A stretch of DNA of 64,000 nt from Mycoplasmatales bacterium (GTDB lineage Bacteria > Bacillota_I > Bacilli_A > Mycoplasmatales > JABABV01), in NCBI GenBank assembly GCA_014238055.1, contig JABABV010000001.1, forward strand, positions 62,001 to 126,000, read 5' to 3'. Made by a program: the position numbers and the translations under genes. Below the pieces are notes generated by a model that had not been told where the DNA came from, did not search any database, and was given only the letters and a program-made list of their open reading frames with translations. Numbering within the stretch: position 1 is the first letter of the stretch; each line of letters starts with the position of its first letter. Shown here in pieces: positions 53,017 through 63,712 of this stretch.

Positions 53017-53976
53017 ATGAAGAAAAAAGAAAAAATAAATATTTTAATCAAAGATAAAAAAATCGTAAAAGATTCTAAAAGTGATAAATACATAATTCAA
53101 AAAACTAGTACTCCTTGATTAATTGGTATTGATTTAGATGGAACTTTATTAAACGATAAAGGAATCATTTCTAAATATAACGTCGATGCTTTAAATCATT
53201 TAATCAGTATTGGTCATAGAGTTGCTATTGTAACTGGTCGACCTTGAAGAGGGACTTTACCAATTTATAATCAATTAGGAATTAGAGATGTTATGGTTGC
53301 TAATTATAATGGTGGTTATATTCACAATCCCAGCGACCTTTCTTTCGATCCTTTAAGTCGCGTTATTTCAAAAGAAATTGTTCGTGAAATTTTAACAACT
53401 TATAAAAAAGATAAAGAAATCGTCAATATCGTCATGGAAGATAATCGTGCTATCGTTATGCAAAAGCGTGATATATCAGTTGAAAAGTTTTTCTTCTTTA
53501 CTAACTTAGCAACTATTTATGAAGGCGATCCTTTAAGATATTTAATAATCGATCCTACTATTTTAATTTTTCAAGCTTCTGATTATAAAGCAGCTTTAAG
53601 ATTAAGACGTGAGTTAGCTTATAAATACAGTAATGCGTTATATATTAGAATTTGACCAGTAGCGGACGGAACTTACTTTATCGATATGTCTTGTATTGGC
53701 GCAGATAAAGGGACTGCTTTAAAAGAAATTGCAGTTTATTACAATATTCCTTTAACACATACTTTAAGCTTCGGTAACGACTTTAATGATGTCGAATTAA
53801 TAACTATTGCCGAACACGGTGTTGCAATGGCAAATGCGGTCGATGAAATTAAAGCAGTAGCTAAATATATAACTAAATACGATAATAATAATTCTGGTGT
53901 TGGTCGCTATGCAATCAAATTTATTGAAAACCACACGATTGAAATAGAAAACATCAACTTACAAGAAATAGAATAA
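53017..53976 (+). CDS. Cof-type HAD phosphatase
   Basis: Cytoplasmic phosphatase of the HAD IIB class, probably acting on sugar phosphates or flavin/pyridoxal phosphates. The 319-residue protein has motif I LIGIDLDGTLLND (two Asp, about residue 45), motif II AIVTGRPW, the alpha/beta cap domain, the Lys in SCIGADKGTALKEI and motif IV TLSFGNDFNDVEL. The first 35 residues (KKKEKINILIKDKKIVKDSK) are a basic extension not usual in the family. TGA encodes Trp at TPWLIG, RPWRG and RIWPVA. The ATG at 53017 follows AAGGGAA. Confidence 0.93.
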
Positions 53977-54011
53977 AAAAATAAAAAGTATTTGATACTT
54001 TTTATTTTTTT
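53975..54011. terminator. Bidirectional terminator between convergent genes
   Basis: Seventeen-base stem (53975-53991 with 53995-54011), loop TTG, with A tract at the left and T tract at the right. It serves the HAD gene on the plus strand and the EIIB-like gene (ending 54014) on the minus strand. Confidence 0.8.
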
Positions 54012-54013
54012 AT

Positions 54014-54400
54014 TTAGCACTCATTTATTTCGAAAGCTAATGTTTTGGCACTTGGTCCTAATATAACTGTAATTGAATTAGTCATTTCTAAAATACCACT
54101 AACTGATTTAAGTGATTTTAGCATTTCTATATCTACTAAAGATTTATCAGTAAAGACAAGTTTTATCTTGCTACCGTTTTCTTCAGCAGTAGCGATGTTT
54201 TTACGACCACCAACGATTTTATAAAAAGAATTTATTTTAAAAGATAACGGTCTTAATTTTTCAACAGCATTTTTATTACGAACTCTTAAAGCGTGATACA
54301 TTCCGTAAAATCATAAACCAAATATTGATAATGTAGCTGCAACTAAAACTAGTGTTCCACCAATCCAAGTTCCTGCACCATTGATTAATAAATTAATCAT
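54014..54400 (-). CDS. Membrane-anchored PTS EIIB-like domain lacking the active Cys
   Basis: The 128-residue protein has one N-terminal membrane helix (WIGGTLVLVAATLSIFGLWF) and a C-terminal domain that reads like a glucose-type PTS EIIB: FYKIVGGRKNIATAEENGSK, LVFTDKSLVDIEMLKSLKSV, SGILEMTNSITVILGPSAKT. In true EIIB the phosphorylated Cys sits in the 'C-x-T-R-L-R' strand after the GG-x-x-N-I motif. Here that site reads N-G-S-K-I-K, so phosphotransfer is not expected. A regulatory or structural remnant is possible. The ATG at 54400 overlaps the nadK stop by 8 bases, so it is co-transcribed with nadK and may relate to it. Confidence 0.7.
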
Positions 54401-55214
54401 TTTGTTCTCCCTTTATTTTATTTAATATTAATTTATTTTTTAGATATAAATTTTGTTTTTCATTTAAATTACTAATAATTTTTAATTTTTTATCAGTAAT
54501 TTTTATTTCAAATATTCCTTTATTATCAAATTTGTGATTCAATTCTCAAGGCATCAAGACACCATCAACAACAACATTAATATTACTGATAAAATCTGGT
54601 TTAAAAGTTGTTACAGAATTATCAGATAATATTAAAGGTGAATTTAAAGTTCGATGCTCGTTATTAGAGACTGGGGCAACTTCAACCATTTGATAAACTG
54701 GCAGACCATTTAAAATAATGGCTCCGTTAATACTTTTACTATAACCAGTAGATCCAATCGGTGTTGAGAAAGCTAAACCACTACCACGGAAATGTTCTAA
54801 AAGATTTTTGTTAATCATAATATCGCCGTTAATAGTAGCTCCATTATCGATAATTCTAACTTCGTTTAAAGAATAATTAATGAAACTATTATATTTTACT
54901 TGTAATAAAATTTGTTCGTTAAAAAATATCTCATTGCTATTAGTAATCTTTTCAACTTCCTCTAAAGCTGTTTTTTCTGAACAATATGAGAAAAATCCAA
55001 TTTTTCCACTATTAATTGGTAAAAATACGGCCTTAGAATTATTTTTGAAATAAGTTTGAAACGTTCTTAAAAAAGTTCCATCCCCACCGATTGAAATAAT
55101 TAAGTCGGCATCTTCAGTAACTAGATGTCAATTTTTACTATTTAATAATTCGATGATTTTTTTAGCGATGATTTTTGAATTTAAATATTTATTATAATAA
55201 ATAATATATTTCAT
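54393..55214 (-). CDS. nadK: NAD kinase
   Basis: Phosphorylates NAD to NADP. The 273-residue protein has the NAD kinase motif LIISIGGDGTFLRTF (residues about 40-54), INSGKIGFFSY, SLNEVRIIDNGA (the N-E motif) and SGLAFSTPIGSTGYSKSING, all diagnostic. TGA Trp occurs at KNWHLV and MPWELN. The ATG at 55214 follows GGAGA. It overlaps the EIIB-like gene by 8 bases (ATGATTAA) and lies 36 bases after the Spx-like gene. Confidence 0.95.
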
Positions 55215-55250
55215 AATTTAATCTCCAATTAGCAAATTATTTAATAATGT

Positions 55251-55727
55251 TTAGTTTAGTTTACGATCTATCTCTAAAGCCATTTTCGAAATTTTGAAAT
55301 CACTTTCACATAAACGACATTCATCATTTTTTAAAGGACAGTCGTCGCAACTAAAACTAAATTTGCGTAATGCTTGTGGTAAAAATATTCTAATATCATC
55401 TCTATTATAACCAATTTGCATACGATTTTTATCACTATCAACTATAATCGGTCTTTTTAAAATACTAGGATACTCTTTAATAAATTTAATAACTTGTGAA
55501 GTTGTTAAGTCTTCAATTGATACTCCACTATTTTTAAAAACATTTGAACGCACTGAAATAATATCATTAAAACCATTTTCAGTTAACATTAAAATTTTCT
55601 TCAATTCTCTTTCGTCCATCGTACTTATAAAAATATTCTTTTCTACATAAGGAATATTATAATGTTCTAGTCAAGCTTTTGCTTTACGGCAAGAACTGCA
55701 CGAAGGAGTCGTATAAATAATAATCAT
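55251..55727 (-). CDS. Spx/ArsC-family regulator with extra C-terminal Cys motif
   Basis: Thioredoxin-fold protein of 158 residues. It opens IIIYTTPSCSSCRKAKAWLE, the Spx redox C-x-x-C switch, then STMDERELKKILMLTENGFN, SIEDLTTSQVIKFIKEYPSI and KRPIIVDSDKNRMQIGYN, all typical of Spx, which binds the RNA polymerase alpha subunit under oxidative stress. Normal Spx is about 131 residues. Here about 30 more follow, with C-x2-C-x6-C-x2-C (SCDDCPLKNDECRLC), which could bind zinc. TGA Trp in KAWLEH. The ATG at 55727 follows AGGAGG. It lies 36 bases upstream of nadK. Confidence 0.85.
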
Positions 55728-55773
55728 TTCTTTTCCTCCTATAAAGTTAATTTAATTAAAAAATACTTTTTAG

Positions 55774-55803
55774 TTGTTTTTTAACAGTAAAAAATATTAT
55801 AAT
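55774..55803 (+). promoter_or_regulatory. trpS promoter
   Basis: -35 TTGTTT (55774-55779), 18-base spacer, -10 TATAAT (55798-55803). It lies 66 bases before the trpS ATG and is divergent from the spx-nadK genes. Confidence 0.55.
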
Positions 55804-55869
55804 AAATATTATAAAAAATAACAAGTATAAAAGATTAAAGAAATTTAATTAGAAAAGAGAGAATATAAT

Positions 55870-56883
55870 ATGAAAAAAATGTTATCAGGAATCACCGCTA
55901 CCGGAAATTTAACAATCGGTAATTATTTAGGAGCTATTAAACAGTTTATTGAATATCAAAAAAATAATAAAATGTATGTTTTTATAGCTGATTTACACGG
56001 TATAACTGTTCCGATAGAAGCAGAAACTTTAAGCAATAATATCAGAAATATTGCTGCTCTTTATTTAGCTTGTGGTTTAAATCCGCAAAAAACTACTATC
56101 TTCGTTCAATCAGATGTAGCTGCTCATGCTAATTTAGCTCATATAATTTTATGTGCCACTACGATTGGTGAACTTTCTCGTATGACACAATATAAAGATA
56201 AATCTAGCAAACAGAAGAAAAATAATAATACTAGTTTTATTCCCACTGGAATTTTAACTTATCCAACTTTAATGGTTGCAGATATTTTATTATATAATCC
56301 AGATTTAATTCCTGTTGGTCAAGATCAAAAGCAACACGTTGAATTAGCACGTAACGTTGCTGAAAGATTTAATAATCGTTATGGTAAAATTTTTACTATC
56401 CCTGAATTTATAACACCAAAAATTGGAACTAAAATTATGGCTTTGAAAGATCCTGCTAAAAAAATGTCAAAATCTGATAAAAATACTAAGAATACGATTT
56501 TTCTATTAGAAGACCCAGCAGCAGCTAAGAAGAAAATTTTACAATCATTGACCGACAACGAAAACAAAGTGTATTACGATTTAGAAAACAAACCTGGTGT
56601 TTCAAACTTGATGAACATTATGGCCAGTGTCGATGATATCTCATTGCAAGAAATCACTGATAAATATAAAGATTTAGGTTATCGTGAGTTTAAAAATGAT
56701 TTAGGTGACATCATTGCCAAACTACTTACTAAAATTCAAACACAATATAATCAAATTATTAATAGTCAAAAATTAGATAAAATATTAGAACAAGGTGCTA
56801 ATGAGGCTCGCATTGTTGCTGATAAACAAATGGCGATTGTTAAAGAAGCAGTTGGTCTTACATATAAACAAAAAAACGCTTAA
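55870..56883 (+). CDS. trpS: Tryptophanyl-tRNA synthetase
   Basis: Charges tRNA-Trp, which in this organism must include a UCA-anticodon tRNA reading UGA. The 337-residue class Ic enzyme has the HIGH-like motif TATGNLTIGNYLGAIKQF, VFIADLHGITVP, PVGQDQKQHVELARNVAERF and KKMSKSDKNTKN (KMSKS), with the usual C-terminal helices ending AVGLTYKQKNA. The gene itself contains no TGA codon, a sensible feature for an enzyme that must be made before UGA can be decoded well. Start ATG 55870 is preceded by AAAAGAGAG. Confidence 0.97.
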   Translation: MKKMLSGITATGNLTIGNYLGAIKQFIEYQKNNKMYVFIADLHGITVPIEAETLSNNIRNIAALYLACGLNPQKTTIFVQSDVAAHANLAHIILCATTIGELSRMTQYKDKSSKQKKNNNTSFIPTGILTYPTLMVADILLYNPDLIPVGQDQKQHVELARNVAERFNNRYGKIFTIPEFITPKIGTKIMALKDPAKKMSKSDKNTKNTIFLLEDPAAAKKKILQSLTDNENKVYYDLENKPGVSNLMNIMASVDDISLQEITDKYKDLGYREFKNDLGDIIAKLLTKIQTQYNQIINSQKLDKILEQGANEARIVADKQMAIVKEAVGLTYKQKNA

Positions 56884-56897
56884 TTAAGCGTTTTTTT
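56871..56897 (+). terminator. trpS terminator
   Basis: Stem AAAAAACGCTTAA/TTAAGCGTTTTTT (56871-56883 with 56884-56896), including the trpS stop codon, ending in seven T. The symmetry means it may also stop the convergent YitT-like gene (ends 56904). Confidence 0.8.
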
Positions 56898-56903
56898 GTT
56901 TGT

Positions 56904-57932
56904 TTAAACTTTAGGCATTCTATAGCGACCAATCGTTTCGCGAGCGTTTTCAACAGTTATAAAACTATCGGGATCAACGCGACGAATATGTCCAAGAATT
57001 GATTTATATTCCATCAAAGTTAAAGTTGTAACTACTAATTTAGCAGACTTACGTGAGTATCCTCCAGTAATATCAATATTAGTAAATCCGTGAGGATACC
57101 CTTTTAAAATTAATGATCTGATTAATAAATCAGATTTTTTAGTCGTTATTTTCAAAGTAACTTTACGATATCTCGGATATCATCGATCAACACTCATCGT
57201 CACAACGATAACTAAAATAATTGATAAAAATACTAAAGTTTCTTTAAAAATAGCATCGAATAAATTATCGTGGCCAATAATAACTTTATTAATCATTACA
57301 GCAAATAATAAAATTCCTAAATTAATATATTTCATTACATGACCAATTGGTTTTCCTTTTTTAACTGATACGAATGTAGTAATGTAATCAGTTCCACCAC
57401 TAGAACCACCACCTAAAAAGGCAAAGGCAATTCCGGCACCGTAAATAATTCCACCAAATATTGTAACTAAAAATTCTCATAAATATAAATTTGAATTATA
57501 AACATCTTTCATAACTATAAAACTACTCATATGAGGAATGTTAATTATAATGAAATGAAAAATATTTTGAGAAACGATCAAGATAATCGATAAAATCGTA
57601 AATTGTTTTCCGATTTTAATAAACCCAAAAATAATTAATGGGACATTAAGTGAAAAATATAAAATTCAATAAAAATTCAGTTGATTAACAGGATCACTCG
57701 ATATTAAGTTAGCTAAGACTTGGCAAAACCCCGAAAGACCTCCGTTGATAGCTCCTGTTGGATGAATGAAATAATCAAAGCTAAAAGTTAATAATAGCGC
57801 TCCAATAAAAACGTAAGTTACTCTTCCTAACCAAGTTTTCTTAGTCATATGCTCTTTAAAAAAAGCGAAACCAGAATAATTTTTTAAACTCATTCTTCTT
57901 TTTCTTCTTTTGTTTATTTTTGACTGTTCCAT
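56904..57932 (-). CDS. YitT family membrane protein (DUF161/DUF2179)
   Basis: Membrane protein of 342 residues of the YitT family; molecular role unclear. After a basic N-terminus (SKINKRRKRRMSLKNYSG) come about five or six helices with the family motif IHPTGAINGGLSGFCQVLAN and GGGSSGGTDYITTF, then a cytoplasmic DUF2179 ferredoxin-like domain (KITTKKSDLLIRSLILKGYP, SILGHIRRVDPDSFITVENA). TGA Trp occurs several times. The start ATG at 57932 directly follows GGAGGAAATT; upstream in-frame ATGs overlap that site. It lies 29 bases after the MFS gene. Confidence 0.85.
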
Positions 57933-57960
57933 AATTTCCTCCATAATCAATTTTTATACT

Positions 57961-59265
57961 TTATATTTTATCTGTTTCAATTTCTAAACTATCAATATTA
58001 TCTAAATTATTAATTTGTTGTCTAAGACTTAATTTTTTAGTATAGAAATAAATTGATACAGCAGTAATAATACTACATCCAGCAACAATGTCAAATATAT
58101 ATGTTCCAACTGATGGATCTAGTAATAAGAAATTCAGACTAAGTGGTCCGATAATCGATCCAAAAGTAAAGGCAATATTTGTAAGTCCCATCACCGCTCC
58201 ATGGTTTTTATCAAACATTTTTGAGATGTAGGAAATAATTAATGCAATAAATATTTGGTTCGTCATATCGAATAAAGATTGCATAATATAGACGTAGGGG
58301 AAGAAATGTAAATTTTTAATAAAATGAGGCAACGTTCAACCTAATGCTAAAGCAAAGGCTGAAAACAAGCCAAATACTAACATTCACCGCATATCTTCCA
58401 AGTATTTTTTAATCTTTGGAAAAATTAAAAATACAAATATGGCGGAACTCGTCCCAATACCGGCATAAATCATCCCTAAAAATAAAGGCGTGTGTCCTAA
58501 GAAGTTTGGATTAGTTAAATAAACATCAACCATCTTACTGCTCGTTCTCGTCAAAGTAGCTGGAATTGTCATTAATAATAAAACTATTAATCCAGTCCCG
58601 CGAACTTTTTTAAAATCACTAGCGATGTTTTTAAAAACATTAAAAGAACGGACTTGATTGCCATCTGTTTTTCAAACGTTTTCTTTAATAGTTAATAAAA
58701 TAATTATAGATACTATAATACAAAATACTCCTTGAACAAGCATAATCATTCATGCATGTTTTTGGTTAGGAATCATTGTATTAATTCAATGGTTAACTCC
58801 ACCCATACTTAAATAAGCAGATTCCATAGATAAACTATCGAATAAAATTAAAGTTGCCATCGCACCAGTACGAGCTTTAATCGTTGTAATATCAGTGATA
58901 TAACTTCGAGCAGCTACTCTAAAAGCTTGTCCTCCAATTAAACCAGCTAGTAAACGACAGATTATCAAAGAAGTCATATTACCTTTTGATAGTCCAAATC
59001 CCATTTGAAAAAAAGCATATATAAAGATAGTTATGAATAAAACTTTTTTTCTTCCTATACGGTCAGTTAAGTTTCCTCATATTGGCATACTTAAAGTAGA
59101 ACCAAGTGACATAACCGCATATAATGCTCCGGTATTAATTGAATTTTTTGGATAATAATCACTTATAAATTTAGGAGTAACTACGTGGGCCATGTTAAAA
59201 CCATACATTCCTAAAAAATAAACAATAAATAATAAACATATTTTTTTGTTACGTATTTTTTCCAT
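57961..59265 (-). CDS. MFS transporter
   Basis: The 434-residue transporter has twelve predicted helices in two bundles. The first intracellular loop carries GNLTDRIGRKKVLF, matching the MFS signature G-x-L-x-D-R-x-G-R-R/K, and CRLLAGLIGGQAFRVAARSY follows in helices 4-5. The central loop reads ENVWKTDGNQVRSFNVFKN. Substrate not predictable; drug or sugar export is common for such proteins. Many Trp are TGA. The ATG at 59265 overlaps the upstream CNNM gene as TAATG, so the two are translationally coupled, and the YitT-like gene follows. Confidence 0.85.
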
Positions 59266-60515
59266 TATTTTCCTTTTTTAATTTTTTTAGTTAGCTCTTC
59301 AACTAAAAAAGTAATTTTTTTATTTTTAATTTTTTTAACTTTAAATCGATAATTTTGCCATTCTCTTTCAAGACCTTTTTTGATCTTTTTAATTTGGAAA
59401 GCTTCTTTAAATCAACTTGACACTGTAATTGAAGAAGTTAGTCCAGTTGGTAATGGTGAAAATTGAAAGTAAATATGAAATAAAGTTTTTATATTAGCGG
59501 TTCCCGATACTATTCATTTATGATTACCTAATTCACGAATTAAACCAGTTTCATCAGATTCGTCATAAATTTTTCCAACTAAAAATTCTACAATATCTTC
59601 TAAAGTGATAAACCCAATAACGGTTTTTCCTTTAGTTACTAAAGCGAAATGTTGTTTTTGACTTTGTAATTCTTGTAAAGCTTTATTAAGCGTTAATTTA
59701 ACGCTTAATCTAATAAGACCATAAGTTTGTGGCAATATTAACGTATCGTCATCTTTGTAATTAGATAATATTAATTTGTAATTTATTATTCGAGCACTAT
59801 TAAAATTATTTTTCTCTTTCAAAACTGGCATTCTTGTATAACCAAATTCTTTAAAAATAGCAATCGCTTCTTTAAAAGTTGTCGTTTGATTCATAAAGAT
59901 TAAATGTTTTAAATCACTCATTACCGGCTTTAAATTGACTGAATCAAATTTTAAAGCATTGGAAGCTAAGATTGATTCTTCACGCTCTAAAATACCTTCT
60001 TTTTCAGCAGTATCAATTAAATCAATAATTTCATTTTCAGTTATCGTTGGTCTATTTTGATAATTGTTATTTTTAACAAAATAAGTTATTGGATAAAATA
60101 TAGCATTTAAAACTCTTAAAGTTCTCGATAAAAATAGCGAATAATTAATGGCGTGTTTTTTAGCAATTGTTTTAGGAATAATTTCTCCTAAAATAATTAT
60201 AATTGGCGCCATTATTAAAGTGGCGATTCCAGCAGCAAGACCAGAATCGTTAATTAATTTCGTTAATAAAAATGTTGCTAATGCACTGGCGGCAATATTA
60301 ACAGTATTACTAACGATTAAAATCGTTGATAAAGTAACATTAAAATTTTTATATAATTTAATAACAGTACGCGCCTGTCTAGCGCGGTGTCCTGTTGTTT
60401 TGCTGATGCTTTTTAGTTTTATAAAATTAATTGACGTATATGCTGTTTCAGCAGCAGCAGTTATTGCCGCTATTAAAACTAAGAAGCATAATCCAAAAAT
60501 AATTATTGTAAGCAT
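59265..60515 (-). CDS. CNNM/CorC-type protein (DUF21 plus CBS pair)
   Basis: Probable magnesium or cation export/homeostasis protein (HlyC/CorC family). The 416-residue protein has the DUF21 membrane domain with four helices (LTIIIFGLCFLVLIAAITAA, ETAYTSINFIKLKS, GIATLIMAPIIIILGEIIPK), then a CBS pair (LKPVMSDLKHLIFMNQTT, EFGYTRMPVLKEKN, HFALVTKGKTVIGFITLEDI) and a shortened transporter-associated CorC-type tail that is more basic than usual. TGA Trp occurs at HKWIVSG, SSWFKE and EREWQNY. The ATG at 60515 follows TAGGAG. It is divergent from rsmD. Confidence 0.85.
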
Positions 60516-60632
60516 TTATAAGCTCCTAAATATTGTATAATTATAACTAATAGTATATTTTGATTTTTAATTATAGCACAAACCTTTTATAATAGTTATT
60601 ATAAGATAAAAATAAAATTTAACAAAATAACC

Positions 60633-60660
60633 TTGCTTTATTCAATAGAAATATTATAAA
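60633..60660 (+). promoter_or_regulatory. rsmD-gmk promoter
   Basis: -35 TTGCTT (60633-60638), 16-base spacer, -10 TATAAA (60655-60660), about 50 bases before rsmD. Confidence 0.5.
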
Positions 60661-60712
60661 ATTATATAATACTAAATAAATATTACTTAACTAATAGAGA
60701 TTTGAGGTTTTC

Positions 60713-61255
60713 ATGAGAGTAATTTCTGGTAAATATCGAGGTTTAAAATTAGATACTGTTGATTCAAAGACTACTCGACCAACTACAGATCGTACTAAAG
60801 AAGGCCTTTTTAACTTATTACAAAATCAAATAAATAAAAAAATAATTCTAGATTTATTTGCTGGAAGCGGAGCTTTAGGAATTGAAGCTCTTTCTCGCGG
60901 AGCTATGAAAGTCATATTTAATGACAACAATTATACGTCTAACAAAATTTTAAAAGATAATTTATCAAAATTAAAAATTAAAAATTTCGATATTTATAAT
61001 TTAGAATATATCGATTGTTTAAATAGATTGAGAGGAACTAAATACGATTTAATCTTTTTAGACCCTCCTTATCATCAAAAAACTTACTATAGCAAAGTTA
61101 TTGATTTTTTATTAGAAAATAAAATGCTTAATAAAAATGCTTATATAGTTTGTGAATCAAATCAAAATATAACCGAATATAATGATCAACTAGTTATTTG
61201 AAAGCATCGTAATTATGGTAAAAGTATTATTACGATTTTTACTATAAACAATTAA
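60713..61255 (+). CDS. rsmD: 16S rRNA (guanine(966)-N(2))-methyltransferase
   Basis: Methylates G966 of 16S rRNA using SAM. The 180-residue protein opens [20 protein letters not shown], then [15 protein letters not shown], the SAM site [20 protein letters not shown] and the catalytic FLDPPYHQK (DPPY motif). One TGA Trp lies at 61199. Family length is about 185. It stands upstream of gmk, 16 bases away. In Firmicutes rsmD often pairs with coaD; coaD is not seen here. Confidence 0.93.
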
Positions 61256-61271
61256 TTACCAAGGAGAATCT

Positions 61272-61850
61272 ATGAGTAATAAGCGCGGAAAATTAATTTT
61301 ATATTCCGGACCTAGTGGTGTCGGCAAAGGAACGATCAAACAAAAATTTTTACATAATAAAGATTTAAACTTGGTATTTTCTGTTTCGATGACAACACGC
61401 GAAAAACGTATTAACGAAATCGAAGGACAAGATTATTTTTTCGTTTCTAAAGAAATATTTGAAAAAGCAATTAAAAATCATGAATTTTTAGAGTGAGCGG
61501 AATTTTTTAATAATTATTACGGTACGCCAATATCTTATGTAGAAAAATTATTAAATGAAAATAAAAATGTTTTATTAGAAATTGAAGTTATCGGTGCCGA
61601 ACAAGTTTTAAAACATTACGTTGGTTCAAAAGATATTATCTCAATATTTTTAGTGCCACCTAATATTGAAATTCTTGAAGAACGAATTGTTAATCGTGGT
61701 ACCGAAAATAGTGAAAAAATTAAAAAACGAATTGCGAAAGCTAAAGTTGAAATGAAAATAGCTGATAAATATCAATATACTGTTGTCAACAATGTTGTTT
61801 CAGAAGCAGCTAATAAAATAATAAAAATAATAAAAGATAACATTAGTTAA
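61272..61850 (+). CDS. gmk: Guanylate kinase
   Basis: Phosphorylates GMP to GDP. The 192-residue protein has the P-loop [37 protein letters not shown] (GMP site), [13 protein letters not shown] (TGA Trp), [21 protein letters not shown] and the lid/C-terminal helices ending [17 protein letters not shown]. Length matches the family (about 200). The ATG at 61272 follows AAGGAG. It precedes the prpC-prkC-rsgA block, the usual Firmicute order (gmk-rpoZ-priA-def-fmt-... in Bacillus is reduced here). Confidence 0.96.
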
Positions 61851-61945
61851 AAAATAAACTAAATATTCAATATAATTATTATATATACACTTTAAAAAAT
61901 CTATTTTAAAAACACTATCAGATAATATTATGGGTGGTATTTATT

Positions 61946-62692
61946 ATGAAAATCAAATATTTTTTAAAAACTGATATCGGTGTTAAACGGCAAGAAAACC
62001 AAGACAATGCCGCTGTATTCAAAAACAAAAATAATGAATTAATGGCTTTAATATGCGATGGCATGGGTGGGTATGCTGGTGGATACACAGCTTCAAACGT
62101 CACTATGAATAAAATGATTAATAGTTTCCAAAAACAAAATTTTTCTAATATGAGTTATGATAATTTATCTAAATGAATTAAAAAAAATATTAAAAATGTT
62201 AAAGATGAACTATCATTAATTGCTGAGCAAAATAAAATTTTAAATCAAATGGGAACTACTTTAGTTTTAGCTTTATTTTTAAAAAATTATATCGCTATTA
62301 TTAATGTTGGTGATAGTCGTGCTTATACAGTAAGTCAAGATAACAAGCTAACACAAATTACTAAAGATCAAAACTTAGCTTCTGATATTCAAAAAAAATG
62401 AGATATTTCTTATGAAGAAGCTATTAATTTTCCAGAAGCTACTTTACTAACTAGTGTTGTTGGAGTTGATAAAATCACTAACGTGGATATCTACTTCTTA
62501 AAAAATAATACTTTTAAATATTTAATTTTAACTTCTGATGGAATTCACGATTATTTAAGTAATCGTGAAATGGAAAATATTTTAAATAATCAAAAAACTT
62601 TAGAAACGAAAACTAATAAATTAATTCAAAGAGCTTTAATTGAAGAATCAACTGATAATTTAACTTCTATTATAGTGAAAGTTATTCAATAA
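61946..62692 (+). CDS. prpC: PP2C-type Ser/Thr phosphatase
   Basis: Removes phosphate from proteins modified by the adjacent kinase. The 248-residue protein has the PPM metal motifs: TDIGVKRQENQDNAAVF (Asp), LICDGMGGYAGGYTASN, INVGDSRAYTVS, TKDQNLAS, LILTSDGIHDYLSN and ESTDNLTSIIVKV. Length fits bacterial PrpC (about 250). TGA Trp occurs at SKWIKKN and KKWDIS. The ATG at 61946 follows GGTGG; an upstream in-frame GTG is unlikely. It ends 12 bases before prkC. Confidence 0.95.
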
Positions 62693-62704
62693 AAGAGGTG
62701 TGAA

Positions 62705-63685
62705 ATGATTGGTTTAATAAAAAATCGCTATGAAATAATTAAATCAATTGGTGATGGTTCAACTGGTAAAGTTTATTTAGCTAAAGATGTTATTAATGAC
62801 AATCATGTCGCTTTAAAGATAATGTCTTATGATTGAGATGAAGGTGCCAACAAAATTATTCGTTTTGAAAACGAAATTAGAACCGTTACTAGAATAATTA
62901 ATAAAAATATTATTTCTATTTATGATATTTTCGAAGAAAAAAATGCTTTTATTATTGTTATGGAATATGTCGGCGGTAAAAATTTAAAAAAATTTATCGA
63001 AGCTCGTGGAACGCTTTCATATCAAGAAGCAATTTTTATTATGAAACAAATAATAAATGCTATTAAAGAAACTCATAAATTTAAAATTATTCATCGTGAT
63101 TTAAAACCGCAAAATATTTTAATAACTCAAGATGGGATCGTTAAAATTATTGATTTTGGAATCGCTATAAATCCTAACTCTCATTATTTAACTGCTACTA
63201 ATAATATTATTGGATCAATTCAATATTTAGCTCCTGAAATAATTAATGGTGAAAAAGCTAATGAACGATCTGATATTTATGCTTTAGGAATCATTTTTTT
63301 CGAAATGGTAACTGGAAATTTACCGTTCAATGATAAGAATCCTATAAAAATCGCTCATATGCAGATTAACGAAGAGACTCCATCAGTTAAAACTATCATC
63401 AAAAATATTCCTCAATCGATCGATAACTTTATTAGAATTGCAACTGCTAAAAATCCAATAAACCGTTTTGGAAATGCTTTAGCATTTGAAGAAAATTTAA
63501 ACTCTTTACTTTCTCCAGAAAGAATTAATGAGAAGAAAATCACATTAAACAAAGTTAAAGAATTTAATTATTTTGGATATCAAAAAAAATGAACTGATAG
63601 TCGATGGTTTTTACCTTTTATATCAGCTTCATTTATAACATTGATTGTAATTGTAATTTTTATATTAATTATCTTTCATACTTAA
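62705..63685 (+). CDS. prkC: Ser/Thr protein kinase (PrkC type, no PASTA domains)
   Basis: Hanks-type kinase. The 326-residue protein has the Gly-rich loop IKSIGDGSTGKVYLAKD, the VAxK-type Lys in HVALKIM, IIHRDLKPQNIL (catalytic loop with Asp), IIDFGIAINPN (DFG), APEI and NERSDIYALGIIFFEMVTG. One C-terminal membrane helix (FLPFISASFITLIVIVIFIL) follows. The extracellular PASTA repeats found in walled Gram-positives are absent, as expected without peptidoglycan, so another signal must control it. TGA Trp occurs (YDWDEG, KKWTDS). The ATG at 62705 follows AGAGGTG. Confidence 0.95.
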
Positions 63686-63712
63686 ATTATAAAAAGGAGG
63701 CCTTTTATTAAT

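Noticed and set aside
52632..54011. Strand switches around 52.5 kb as a replication origin.
   Set aside because: No DnaA-box cluster or dnaA/dnaN genes; the mixed orientation after the switch does not fit an origin.
57961..59265. Apparent break-up of the MFS, PolC, MATE and many other genes by TGA codons (pseudogene appearance).
   Set aside because: All breaks are TGA in frame, at sites that often need Trp; this is the Mollicute code, not decay.
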